Positions 41,917-50,346 of a stretch of 64,000 nucleotides of DNA are shown piece by piece (within the stretch, counting starts at the first letter, position 1; the number at the start of each line of letters is the position of its first letter). The translations under genes were made by a program, and so were the position numbers. This DNA comes from Phycisphaerae bacterium (GTDB lineage: Bacteria > Planctomycetota > Phycisphaerae > Tepidisphaerales > Tepidisphaeraceae): NCBI GenBank assembly GCA_025924315.1, contig JAICIO010000016.1:1-64000 (forward strand), read 5' to 3'. A model generated the notes under the pieces. It ran no database searches. It was not told the DNA's origin and saw nothing but the letters and a program-made list of their open reading frames with translations.

Positions 41917-43536
41917 ATGATGCGACTGTCGTTTATTGCTCTGTCGATATTGATCTGCACCCAAGCGTTCGCGGCGGACGATCCGCTCGCGATTGGCGTC
42001 GCGGGACACGCGTTCGATCATCTCGGAAACATCGGCGATCAAGCCGAAGCCGCGCTCGCGAGCGGGGAGAACATCATTTATTCGACGGGCATTGGTGGGC
42101 TCGGTTATGCCGGTCTTCCGCCCGCGGCGCAGTTGGATGAAGCGGAGAAAAGTGCCACCGCGTATTTGAAGAAGGCGAAAGCGTCCGGCGTGCGCCTCGC
42201 GATCGGGTATGTGTGCGCGACGTCGATCGTGAAGCTCGACACGTTCGACAAGAACTGGCCCGCGGAGCTTCGGTCGCAGCTAAAAACCCCGCCTTCGCAA
42301 TGGCTTCAGCGCGATAAAGACGGGCAGCCGCTGCCGTCGTGGTACGGCGGAGACTATCGGCCGGCGTGCATGAACAACCCGGATTGGCGGAGTTATGAAA
42401 AGTACATCGTCCGCCAGCAGATCGAAGCAGGGTTCGACGGCATCTTCTTCGACAATCCCACGGTTCATCCCGCTGGTTGCTACTGCGATTATTGCATGAC
42501 CAAATTCCGTAAGTTTGTCGGCGCCAAGGCCCCCGAAGATGTTCCCGCCATCCGTCAGTATGCGCAGCAGCACAAGGACGAGTTTCTTCGCTTCCGCAGC
42601 ACGATCGCCGCGGATTTCCTCAAGGAGATGCGCGCGTATGCGCGGACAATCAACCCCAAGGCGCTGATCACCTGCAACAACAGCCTGAATTCGCCCGAGC
42701 AGTTTTTCTCGCAATGTCGCGTTTACGGCTACGACATCTACGAACTGAGCAAGGTCGAGGATCTGGTCGTCATCGAAGACATGGCGACGCAACCGCGGGT
42801 TCTGCCGGACGGAAAGGTCGTCGAGTATGGTCCGGTGTACGAGATGCTGCATGCGATTTCGCATGACAAGCCGATCGTCGCGGTGGTGATTGCGGACGGG
42901 GATTATCACACTCCGCCGAACCTGATGCGGCTCGCGATGGCAGAGGCGGCGGCGCATGGGGCGTCGTATCTTTCCTGGCCGACGTGGCCCGAGAATGAAC
43001 GGAAGCGCATGAGCGCCGCGGTGCGCCCCGAGGCGGAGTTTCTTCGCGCGCATGCGGATCTGCTGAATGATGTGAAGCACTGCGACGACGCGGTGAGTTA
43101 TCTCCCGTTCACGAAGTGGGTCCAGACGGATAATTGCCCCGAGCTGGCGATGGTTCGTCAACTCTCGGCGGCGAATGTGCAGTTTTCTGTTGTGACGGAC
43201 GAGAAACAAGCGAAGTCGCTCGCATCGACGCGAACCATCGAACTGCCCGACGCTCCGCCGACGGTTCGCGCGGTCGTCCGCGAGAAGGCCGGGAAGACGA
43301 TCGTGCACCTTCTGAACCTCAACGTGCAGCGAATCTCGTCGTTCGAAGATCGCGTCACGCCCGCGAGCAATCTTCGCGTGCGGTTGCGCTGTTCGACGAC
43401 GCCGAAATCGGTGACCGCGCTTTCTGCAGATTCGTCTGCGACTCAGGGCACCGTTCCATTCAAAACTGTCGGCGATGGACAGATCGAACTCACGCTTCCG
43501 ACCCTGGAGATTTCGACGATCCTGGTTGTCGAATGA
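41917..43536 (+). CDS. Secreted TIM-barrel protein, glycoside-hydrolase-like
   Basis: 539 residues. Signal peptide (LSFIALSILICTQAFA). The TIM-barrel pattern is marked by GVRLAIGYVCATS, AGFDGIFFDNPTVHP and an acidic pair (FFDN) at the end of a central strand. A Cys cluster follows (HPAGCYCDYCMTKF), perhaps a metal or disulfide site seen in DUF-type glycosidases. The last 130 residues form a beta-sandwich with KTIVHLLNLNVQRISSFEDRV, as in trimerisation domains of GH42-like proteins. A helper or enzyme for plant or algal glycan is likely; substrate unknown. It directly precedes the sulfatase gene, whose possible upstream ATG at 43533 overlaps its stop. Confidence 0.72.
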   Translation: MMRLSFIALSILICTQAFAADDPLAIGVAGHAFDHLGNIGDQAEAALASGENIIYSTGIGGLGYAGLPPAAQLDEAEKSATAYLKKAKASGVRLAIGYVCATSIVKLDTFDKNWPAELRSQLKTPPSQWLQRDKDGQPLPSWYGGDYRPACMNNPDWRSYEKYIVRQQIEAGFDGIFFDNPTVHPAGCYCDYCMTKFRKFVGAKAPEDVPAIRQYAQQHKDEFLRFRSTIAADFLKEMRAYARTINPKALITCNNSLNSPEQFFSQCRVYGYDIYELSKVEDLVVIEDMATQPRVLPDGKVVEYGPVYEMLHAISHDKPIVAVVIADGDYHTPPNLMRLAMAEAAAHGASYLSWPTWPENERKRMSAAVRPEAEFLRAHADLLNDVKHCDDAVSYLPFTKWVQTDNCPELAMVRQLSAANVQFSVVTDEKQAKSLASTRTIELPDAPPTVRAVVREKAGKTIVHLLNLNVQRISSFEDRVTPASNLRVRLRCSTTPKSVTALSADSSATQGTVPFKTVGDGQIELTLPTLEISTILVVE

Positions 43537-43574
43537 TCTTGACCGCGCTCGCGCAGGACTCTACAAGCGCCGCC

Positions 43575-44963
43575 ATGAAATCGATCTTTGTTGCTTTCGT
43601 GTTGCTGTTTGCGTCGACCGTGATCGCCGATGCGAAGAAGCCGAACATCGTGTTTCTGCTGGCGGACGATCTGGGCGTCGGCGAGCTGGGTTGTTACGGC
43701 CAGACGAAAATCGCGACGCCGAATATCGATCGGCTCGCGAAAGACGGGATGAAGTTCACGCAGGCCTATTCGCCGAGCCCGGTGTGTGCGCCCTCGCGCT
43801 GCGGGATTCTCACGGGCCTTTCCATGGGCCACGCGTACATCCGCGACAACAAAGAGATTCAGCCGGAAGGGCAGTACCCGATCCCCGCGGACACGGTCAC
43901 GATCGCGAAGCTGCTGAAGAGCGCCGGTTACACGACCGCGTGCATCGGCAAGTGGGGCCTTGGGCCGGTGGATTCGAGCGGCGATCCGATCAAACAGGGG
44001 TTCGACTTTTTCTTTGGCGATAATTGTCAGCGCGTCGCGCACAACCATTATCCGGATCACGTGTGGAAGAACGACGAGCGGACCGACCTCGACGGCGGCG
44101 GGCCGCAGGTCGTGAGCGGCAAGCATTACGCGCCCGACATGATGGGCGCAGAGGCGGTGAAGTGGCTCGGCGAGAACAAGGACAAGCCGATGTTCCTGTA
44201 TTTCTCGACGACGCTGCCGCACGTGTCGCTGCAGGCGCCCGCCGATGCGCTTGCGCCGTACGCGGGGAAATTTCCCGAGCCGAAATTTCCGGGCAAGGGG
44301 ACGTACGTCGAATGCGACGAGCCGCACGCGACGTACGCTGCGATGGTCTCGCGACTGGATCAGCATGTCGGGGCGATCGTCGATCAGATCGAGAAGCTGG
44401 GGCTGAAGGACAACACGATCATCATCTTCGCGAGCGACAACGGTCCGACTTTTAAAGTCGGCGGGGCGGATTCGGAATTCTTCGGTTCGGCCCAGGGTCG
44501 GCGAGGGTTGAAGGAAGAAGTGTACGAGGGCGGGATCCGGGTGCCGATGATTGCGCGGTGGCCGGGGCATACCGCGGCGGGCACGTCGTCCGATTTCGCG
44601 ACGGTGCTTTACGATTTGTTCCCGACGTTTGAAGAAGCCGCTGATCTTCCCGCGTCATCGAACATCGACGGCGTATCCCTCGTGCCGACGCTCACCGGGC
44701 AAGGCGAGCAGAAGCCGCATGATTATTTGTATTTCGAATTCGCGTCGCACGGCGGGCAGCGGGCGATTCGACAAGGGAATTGGAAGGCGGTGCAAACCGG
44801 TTTGAAGAAGCATCCGGATGCGCCGGTGCAACTCTACGATCTCGCGAGCGATCCGAATGAATCGAAGGATGTGGCGAAGGAACATCCGGAGGTTGTGGAG
44901 AAGTTGACGAAGCTGATGAAGAGAGCGCGGACACCGGCGGTGTTGCCGGCGTGGAATTTTTAG
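43575..44963 (+). CDS. Cys-type sulfatase (S1 family)
   Basis: 462 residues. Signal peptide MKSIFVAFVLLFASTVIAD. Metal ligands DD in FLLADDLG; the formylglycine site is CAPSR (CxPSR) in PVCAPSRCGILTG, so it needs an FGE-type maturase that is not in the window. HGMF-like lysine block TACIGKWGLG, and DNGP for the last metal ligands. Arylsulfatase-type enzymes remove sulfate from glycans, common in planctomycetes. The start at 43575 begins the signal peptide; an ATG at 43533 coupled to the previous stop would add 14 residues. Same strand, probably co-transcribed with the TIM-barrel gene. Confidence 0.93.
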   Translation: MKSIFVAFVLLFASTVIADAKKPNIVFLLADDLGVGELGCYGQTKIATPNIDRLAKDGMKFTQAYSPSPVCAPSRCGILTGLSMGHAYIRDNKEIQPEGQYPIPADTVTIAKLLKSAGYTTACIGKWGLGPVDSSGDPIKQGFDFFFGDNCQRVAHNHYPDHVWKNDERTDLDGGGPQVVSGKHYAPDMMGAEAVKWLGENKDKPMFLYFSTTLPHVSLQAPADALAPYAGKFPEPKFPGKGTYVECDEPHATYAAMVSRLDQHVGAIVDQIEKLGLKDNTIIIFASDNGPTFKVGGADSEFFGSAQGRRGLKEEVYEGGIRVPMIARWPGHTAAGTSSDFATVLYDLFPTFEEAADLPASSNIDGVSLVPTLTGQGEQKPHDYLYFEFASHGGQRAIRQGNWKAVQTGLKKHPDAPVQLYDLASDPNESKDVAKEHPEVVEKLTKLMKRARTPAVLPAWNF

Positions 44964-44985
44964 GAGTTCCACCTGGTCCAAGCGT

Positions 44986-45175
44986 GTCATCCTGAGCGCA
45001 GCGAAGGACCTCGGGGCCGGACGACGCGTACGACATCGAGATTCTTCGCCTCGCTCAGAATGTGTGAGTTTTTGTGTGGCGAGGGCGTCTCGCCCTCGCA
45101 TTTGCGGCTACAGCCGCGTTCGCGAGGGCAAGATGCCCTCGCCACGTCGAAAAACTCACACGCTTTCAGAATGAC
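44986..45175. repeat. 190-bp composite palindrome, copy 2 (P3 inside P2)
   Basis: Same order and length as 20476-20665: P2 outer arms with P3 at 45076-45145. The P3 core is almost identical in the two copies; the P2 parts differ at scattered positions. Convergent gap between sulfatase and GH43 genes. Confidence 0.88.
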
Positions 45176-45197
45176 TTCTGTCGAGACGCCGGGAAGA

Positions 45198-47807
45198 TCA
45201 CGTCGGCAGCGCGTCGTCGTCGTTCGCGAAGATCGCCATCGCGAGAGGCGCTTGTGGTGGCGGCGTGAGATCGGTGCCCGCCGGGGCGCCGCTGGCGAAG
45301 ATTGCGGGGCCGGGCTGGGCGGTGGTGGTGGGGGTTCCGGTATTGGCGGCGAAGACGGGCCAGTCGTTCACCCAGGAGATTTCGTCGAGCATCACGACGC
45401 GGCCGTACGATTGGTTGTCGGCATGGCGCGCGTGATAGACGAACCAGCAGGTGCCCGCGGCGTCCTGCACGATCGCGCCGTGGCCCGGACCGACCCACGT
45501 TGAATTGTTGCCGAGGATCGGGTTGGCAGGGTTGCGCGTGAAGCCGCTCGTGGGCGAGGTGCTGCGCGCGACGCCCTCGCGATAGGTGTCGTCGATGAAT
45601 CCGCCGCTGTAGAACAAGTAGTAGTAGCCGTTGCGCTTGATGACCCACGGGCCTTCCGCGACGCCCTTTTCCCACGCGAAATAATTCGAGCTGGTGGTGG
45701 TCGTCGTGGCGGTGAGGATTGTGGTCGTCGTTGAGCCCGCGAGGAACTGCGTCGGGTTGTTCGGATCGAGCTCGCGCACGCGGATGAAGGTGTTTCCGCT
45801 GCTCTTCTTCCAGTAAAGATACACGCGGCCGTCCTCGTCCTGAAAGATGTGCGAGTCGATGTTCGTCGCGGCTTCCGCGACGATCGGCGTGGCGCTGATG
45901 GTGTACGGCCCATCAACCGAATCTGCGGTCGCCATCGCGATTACACGGAAACCATTCACCGGATCGCTCGCGTCGTTCGGATTTTGATACAAGCTCGTGC
46001 CAGTGAGGACGTATTTGTAGCCCGTCGCGTTACGCACGAGGTGAATTTCCGGCGCCCAGTATTGCCCGTTCATCCACGGCTGGCGATTGGTGCTGTTGAG
46101 CAAGTTGCTGACCGACGTCCAGTTGATCATGTCGCGCGATTTGAGCAGCGGCCAGCCGGTCGTTGGTCCGCCGGAGGTGTGGACCATCCAGTAATATCCA
46201 CCGTCGAAGAGCACGCCGGGATCGGGGCGATCTTTGTCGAACGTGGGATTCGTATACGCGGCGCTGTAGGTTGGCGCGGGAACCGATTCCGAAGCAAGCA
46301 AACGATTAGCGGGGATCACCTGTCGCGCCTGGCTCGTGCTGCTCCACTCCAGCTTCGCGGTCGCGGTGTTGGTGCCTTCGTAATAATCCATCCACAGGTC
46401 GTAGCGCTGCCCGGCGACGAGCGCGATTGTGCCGGTGTTCACCGTCGAGCCGTGCGTGGTCCAATTGTCGATGATCGGCTGGCCGTTGATCCACAGGCGC
46501 ACGCCGTCGTCGCTTGTCGTGTAGAACGTGTACGTCTGCGTGTACTGCGGAAGAAGCTGCCCGGTCCAGTGGACGGAGAAATTGTCTGCCCCGATCGACG
46601 GATCGGGCGAGCCGGTGCCGTACGTGAAGTTGACGGATGAATCGATGCGATCGAGCTGCGTGCCGGTGAAATCGTTGTTGTCGTAATAGTGGCCGGCGAA
46701 ACCGGTCGGCGCGAAATAGAGCGCGCTCGACGGAATGATCTGCTTCGCCTGGCTTGCGCTGCTCCACTGAAGATTGACGCTCGCCGACGAAGTGTTTTCG
46801 TAATACTCGAGCCGGATGTCGTACTTCTGCCCCGCCTTGAGCAGGATGATTCCGCTGTCTTGTTTCGCGGCGTGGTCTGTCCAGTCGTTGATGATCGGCT
46901 GGCCATCGACCCACAGGCGCACGCCGTCGTCGCTCGTCGTATAGAACGTATACGTTTCGTTGTAGAGCGCCTGAACCTGGCCGGTCCATCGGACCGAATA
47001 CGTGTCACTCGCGATCGACGGATCCGGCGAGCCTGTGCCCCAGTTGAAGTTCACGGTTGAGTCGGTCCGGAGGAGCTTCGTGCCGGTGAGATCGGAGTTG
47101 TCGAAGTATTCGCCCGCCAAACCGAGCGGGGCGGCGTAGAGATTCGCCTCCGGGATGATCTGCTTCGCGACGCTTGAGCTGCTCCAGAAAAGTTTCGCCG
47201 AAGCGTTGCCGTAACTCTGCGCGAACTCGAGCTTGATGTCGTAATTCTGGCCGGCGGTCAGCGCGATCGTTCCGCTGTCTTCGAGATTGGCGGTTCCGGT
47301 TTTGCCGAAGGAGGCCGCGAGCTTGTTGAAGTCGAGAATGTCGACCGTTCCGCTGCCGTCGAAATCGCCTTGCTGCCACGTGCGATTCGTCTTCCCGAAG
47401 TTGGCGGCCAGCGTGTTGAAGTCGAGGATGTTGACGGTGCCGCTTAAGTCCGCATCGCCGTCGATCGAGAGGCGTTCGTAATTCCGGTTGATGATGAGCT
47501 GGCCGTTCACCCACAACTTCACCCCGCCGTCGGCCTGCGTATAGAAGGTGTAGTTTTGCGAGAAGGCGGGTTGAACCTGTCCTGTCCAGCGAATGGAAAA
47601 AGCCCCGGCGTCCATCAACGTATCCGGCGAGCCGCTGCCGTAGTCGAAGTTCACGTTCGCGTCGATGCGCTGAAGCTTCGTGGTGGTGAATGTGCTGCCG
47701 TTGAAGTACTCGGCCGACAGGCCATCGCCCGCGAGAAGCATGCGCGCTTCGAGATGCTCGATGCGGTATTTCGGACTCATCGAAATTCGTCGCGGTGATC
47801 GTGTCAT
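45198..47807 (-). CDS. PA14/dockerin/GH43 secreted glycosidase with LEPR-XLL start
   Basis: About 869 residues. N-terminus MTRSPRRIS...IEHLEARMLLAG is the LEPR-XLL type found in planctomycete surface proteins. Then three PA14 domains (each opening ..AEYF/GEYF/GHYY and containing TFYT.{2}DGGV/DDGVRLWV). The first PA14 is interrupted at about residues 110-172 by a type I dockerin pair (DADLSGTVNILDFNTLAANFG and DFDGSGTVDILDFNKLAASFG), after which its strand DSGTIALTAGQNYDI resumes. The last 350 residues are a five-bladed GH43 propeller: DRPDPGVLF, DSHIFQDEDGRVYLYWK, and EGPWVIKRNGYYYLFYS with catalytic acid/base residues. Probable arabinan/xylan-side-chain hydrolase. Start at 47807 tentative (alternative 47780). 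Confidence 0.9.
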   Translation of the reverse strand: MTRSPRRISMSPKYRIEHLEARMLLAGDGLSAEYFNGSTFTTTKLQRIDANVNFDYGSGSPDTLMDAGAFSIRWTGQVQPAFSQNYTFYTQADGGVKLWVNGQLIINRNYERLSIDGDADLSGTVNILDFNTLAANFGKTNRTWQQGDFDGSGTVDILDFNKLAASFGKTGTANLEDSGTIALTAGQNYDIKLEFAQSYGNASAKLFWSSSSVAKQIIPEANLYAAPLGLAGEYFDNSDLTGTKLLRTDSTVNFNWGTGSPDPSIASDTYSVRWTGQVQALYNETYTFYTTSDDGVRLWVDGQPIINDWTDHAAKQDSGIILLKAGQKYDIRLEYYENTSSASVNLQWSSASQAKQIIPSSALYFAPTGFAGHYYDNNDFTGTQLDRIDSSVNFTYGTGSPDPSIGADNFSVHWTGQLLPQYTQTYTFYTTSDDGVRLWINGQPIIDNWTTHGSTVNTGTIALVAGQRYDLWMDYYEGTNTATAKLEWSSTSQARQVIPANRLLASESVPAPTYSAAYTNPTFDKDRPDPGVLFDGGYYWMVHTSGGPTTGWPLLKSRDMINWTSVSNLLNSTNRQPWMNGQYWAPEIHLVRNATGYKYVLTGTSLYQNPNDASDPVNGFRVIAMATADSVDGPYTISATPIVAEAATNIDSHIFQDEDGRVYLYWKKSSGNTFIRVRELDPNNPTQFLAGSTTTTILTATTTTTSSNYFAWEKGVAEGPWVIKRNGYYYLFYSGGFIDDTYREGVARSTSPTSGFTRNPANPILGNNSTWVGPGHGAIVQDAAGTCWFVYHARHADNQSYGRVVMLDEISWVNDWPVFAANTGTPTTTAQPGPAIFASGAPAGTDLTPPPQAPLAMAIFANDDDALPT

Positions 47808-47981
47808 CAGGTGCAGCAAAGGGATACCACGAGCGTGACCTGCGGGCCAAGTGAAATCGCATACTCGAATCGCACGTCGGCCGCGGCACCCGAATTTGGC
47901 GGTTTACCGAAAGTTAACCTTTGCCCGCTCGCCGGGTTCCTAGAGTTCTCGCGTCGTCAGGGCTTTAACAAGGAGAACACC

Positions 47982-48284
47982 ATGTACGACAAGAAGAATC
48001 TCTCGAAGTTTTCGCGGCTGGGTGAGCTCGCGCCGGAGGCATTCAAGGCATTCGTCGCGTTTGACGAAGCGGTGGTGAAGTACGGCGTGGTTCCGCTGAA
48101 GTACAAGGAGCTGATTGCATTCGGCGTGGCGCTCACGACGCAGTGCCCATACTGCATCGACATCCACACGACCAAGGCGAAGAAGGCCGGCGCGACCGAG
48201 CAGGAACTGGCGGAGGCGACGCTCATCGCCGCGGCGCTTCGAGCGGGCGGGGCGATGACCCACGGCACGCACTCGTTGGAATAA
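47982..48284 (+). CDS. AhpD-like carboxymuconolactone decarboxylase-family protein
   Basis: 100-residue all-helical protein. The active-site motif is CPYCIDIH (CxxC then His) in TTQCPYCIDIHTTKAKKAG, matching AhpD-like peroxidase/disulfide-reducing members of the family and not the decarboxylase. AAGGAG seven bases upstream of the ATG at 47982. Followed by a hairpin terminator and the AraC-type gene, with which it may be co-regulated. Confidence 0.9.
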   Translation: MYDKKNLSKFSRLGELAPEAFKAFVAFDEAVVKYGVVPLKYKELIAFGVALTTQCPYCIDIHTTKAKKAGATEQELAEATLIAAALRAGGAMTHGTHSLE

Positions 48285-48315
48285 TTCCCACGCCGGTGGA
48301 GACAATTAGCCTACG

Positions 48316-48350
48316 AAGCTCGCCACGAACGACGCGTTCGTGGCGAGCTT
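48316..48350 (+). terminator. 16-bp hairpin after the AhpD-like gene
   Basis: AAGCTCGCCACGAACG, loop ACG, CGTTCGTGGCGAGCTT: a perfect 16-bp stem 32 bases after the stop. There is no strong T tract, so a terminator function is likely but not certain. Confidence 0.6.
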
Positions 48351-48409
48351 GTTCATGAAAATCGCAGATTCATGCTTTTGTTGTGGCCCACTAATCTTGC
48401 TCATTTGTA

Positions 48410-48427
48410 TCAGATGCCTTCATCTGA
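48410..48427. promoter_or_regulatory. Palindrome upstream of the AraC-type gene
   Basis: TCAGATG-CCTT-CATCTGA, a perfect 7-bp inverted repeat 45 bases before the ATG at 48472. A plausible operator for the adjacent regulator. Confidence 0.35.
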
Positions 48428-48471
48428 AGTGTGTGACTGCTTACAGTCCCGCCCCATAGGGATATCGGGAT

Positions 48472-48849
48472 ATGAAGTCGAAGGCCAAAGGTGATCCGCC
48501 GCGCCGACCGGTGGCGCCGCACCAGAGACCGCGGATTGAAGACGCGATGGATTACTTGCGCGCGCACTTTCGCGAAGCACCGCGATTGCATGACGTGGCG
48601 AAGGCAGCGCACTTCAGCCCGTATCACTTTCATCGAATCTTCCGCACACACTACGGCAAGACAATCAAGACGGCCACCACGGAGATGCAGATCGAAGAAG
48701 CGAAGCGGCTCTTACTCGAGGGCAAACCGATCGCCGAGGTGAGCAAGTCCGTCGGATTCGCCAGCCACGCGAGCTTCACCACCCGCTTCAAGCGCCTCGT
48801 CGGCGTCTCGCCTCACCAGTGGTCGAATGGGCAACGTTCTAGTTCGTGA
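48472..48849 (+). CDS. Stand-alone AraC-type DNA-binding protein
   Basis: 125 residues; only the two-helix-turn-helix AraC/XylS DNA-binding domain is present. First HTH: PRLHDVAKAAHFSPYHFHRIFRTHYGKT. Second: KPIAEVSKSVGFASHASFTTRFKRLVGVSPHQW. There is no sensor domain; a short basic N-tail (SKAKGDPPRRP) precedes it. Such short members (SoxS/MarA-like in size) are controlled by their amount. It follows an AhpD-like gene and precedes the glycan region, so it could regulate either; the perfect palindrome at 48410 is a candidate site. Confidence 0.85.
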   Translation: MKSKAKGDPPRRPVAPHQRPRIEDAMDYLRAHFREAPRLHDVAKAAHFSPYHFHRIFRTHYGKTIKTATTEMQIEEAKRLLLEGKPIAEVSKSVGFASHASFTTRFKRLVGVSPHQWSNGQRSSS

Positions 48850-48876
48850 GCATCTCGCACCCACGCCTCAATCTTC

Positions 48877-48951
48877 TAGGGTCCGCTTCAGCGGACCGGT
48901 TATTCGCTTTTTGATGTAGACAATAACCCGTCCGCTTCAGCGGACCCTACA
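48877..48951. repeat. P1 palindrome, copy 5
   Basis: TAGGGTCCGCTTCAGCGG left arm, AATAACCCGTCCGCTTC...GGACCCTACA right arm. In the right half the inner loop reads TTCA where other copies read TGAA, so that half keeps its hairpin in the opposite loop orientation. Convergent gap. Confidence 0.85.
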
Positions 48952-48969
48952 GGGTCGCGAGAAACCTGG

Positions 48970-50346
48970 CTAATGCGCCGGAGCGGTGGTGGTTGTCGTG
49001 GGGGACACTCGCACGTCGGTGCAGGTGAGGCCCCCGCAGTTGTGAAGATCGAGGTTGCCTTTCTCGATGTGAATGTCTCGCAGCTCCAAATCCGAGTTTG
49101 GCGCCGAATTCTCTTGCTCTCCCTCGACGATGAAGTCGCCGTTCCTCAGCTCGATTCCGTCCAGTGTGCAATCGCGCGCGTGGAGGATGCGGATTCGGCG
49201 GTTCTCGGCTTTCGCCCCACGCACGGTCACGCCGGCGGCATCGGCGATGTAGATGCTGTCGGCCGTGCAATCCTTGGCGGTGAGGTTGGAGAGCTGGATG
49301 TCGTGTCGCCACCACTTGTCGTCCCCCGTCAGCGGCGAATTGTTGTAGTTCCAGACGTAGAAGCCGGTCATGCAGTTGATGGCCACAACGTTGGAGATGG
49401 TGATCTGGCGATTGGCCAGCCAGGACCAACTGGCTTTGGGCGGATCTTTCTTTCCGCAGTCGGAAATGATCGCGCGCATCTTGCCCTCGACGACGACATT
49501 CGATAGCGCGACGTTGATCGCCCCGCCGAAGCGCACGCCGTTGGCGGTTCCACCTTTGGCGTAGATGTTGGTGGCGGTCGAGCCGTTGGAGTTGAATTCA
49601 CCGTAACCGGCCAAGGCGTAGGAGCCTGGCCCGCCGCTGTAGGCATCCACGGCTTTGTCGTCCTCGTAGGTCATGAAGGAGACCGTATCGTCGCCGGTCT
49701 CGATGCCGGTCACGCCGTTCACGTGGATGTGCCGGCATGCGTTGAAGTGCAAACCGTCCGCGAACGTGCGGGTGATGCGGAAGTTCTCGACGTCGATGTC
49801 CGAGCAGCCCATCAAGACCGCGCCGGTCTGCGGGCTGTTCTCGGCGCTGCACTGAAGCATGCGAATATTGGAAATGCAGCGATCGTCGGACGGAAATCCC
49901 TCGAAACGAAACGCATCGCCCTGGCTTCGGTTGGCCGGTCGTTTCGCCCATTTCACCGCGACGTTTGTCAGCGTGATGTCGTGACACGGCCCTTTGAAGA
50001 GAACGCCATGCCCGCGATCGCCTAATCCGGTTTTCGGATTGAGATTGTCCAGCAGGAGGACCGCGCCCGCGTCGAAGAGGATGCCCACGTTCGAGACGCC
50101 GCTGAATTCGATCGCGTTGGCCGTTCCTCGACCAATGCGATACGTGCCGCTGGGAAAGTAGAGCACGCCGCCTTTGTTTTTCGTGACGGCTTCAACCGCG
50201 CGCGTAATTGCGGGCTGATCGTCGGCGATTCCGTCGCCGACCGCGCCGAATGCGTGAACATTGAAGCGCTCGGGCGCCTTGTCGGCGGCGAGGAGTGGAA
50301 GGCAAAGCGTGAGGATGACGAGCAATTGAATGAAGGGGTTTTTCAT
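48970..50346 (-). CDS. Secreted pectate-lyase-3/GH28-like beta-helix protein
   Basis: 458 residues. Signal peptide (FIQLLVILTLCLPLLA). The opening NVHAFGAVGDGIADDQPAITRAVEA is the hallmark of Pectate_lyase_3/GH28/GH55 parallel beta-helix proteins. It continues in coils with N/G/D-rich turns: FEGFPSDDRCISNIRML, SDIDVENFRITRTFADGLHFN, ITGIETGDDTVSFM, in which GDD resembles the GH28 catalytic aspartates. Likely polygalacturonase-like or lyase-like, but the full GH28 signature (NTD, G/QDD, G/SHG, RIK) is not complete. Its start overlaps the stop of the beta-helix gene upstream by four bases (ATGA), so they form an operon. Confidence 0.8.
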   Translation of the reverse strand: MKNPFIQLLVILTLCLPLLAADKAPERFNVHAFGAVGDGIADDQPAITRAVEAVTKNKGGVLYFPSGTYRIGRGTANAIEFSGVSNVGILFDAGAVLLLDNLNPKTGLGDRGHGVLFKGPCHDITLTNVAVKWAKRPANRSQGDAFRFEGFPSDDRCISNIRMLQCSAENSPQTGAVLMGCSDIDVENFRITRTFADGLHFNACRHIHVNGVTGIETGDDTVSFMTYEDDKAVDAYSGGPGSYALAGYGEFNSNGSTATNIYAKGGTANGVRFGGAINVALSNVVVEGKMRAIISDCGKKDPPKASWSWLANRQITISNVVAINCMTGFYVWNYNNSPLTGDDKWWRHDIQLSNLTAKDCTADSIYIADAAGVTVRGAKAENRRIRILHARDCTLDGIELRNGDFIVEGEQENSAPNSDLELRDIHIEKGNLDLHNCGGLTCTDVRVSPTTTTTAPAH

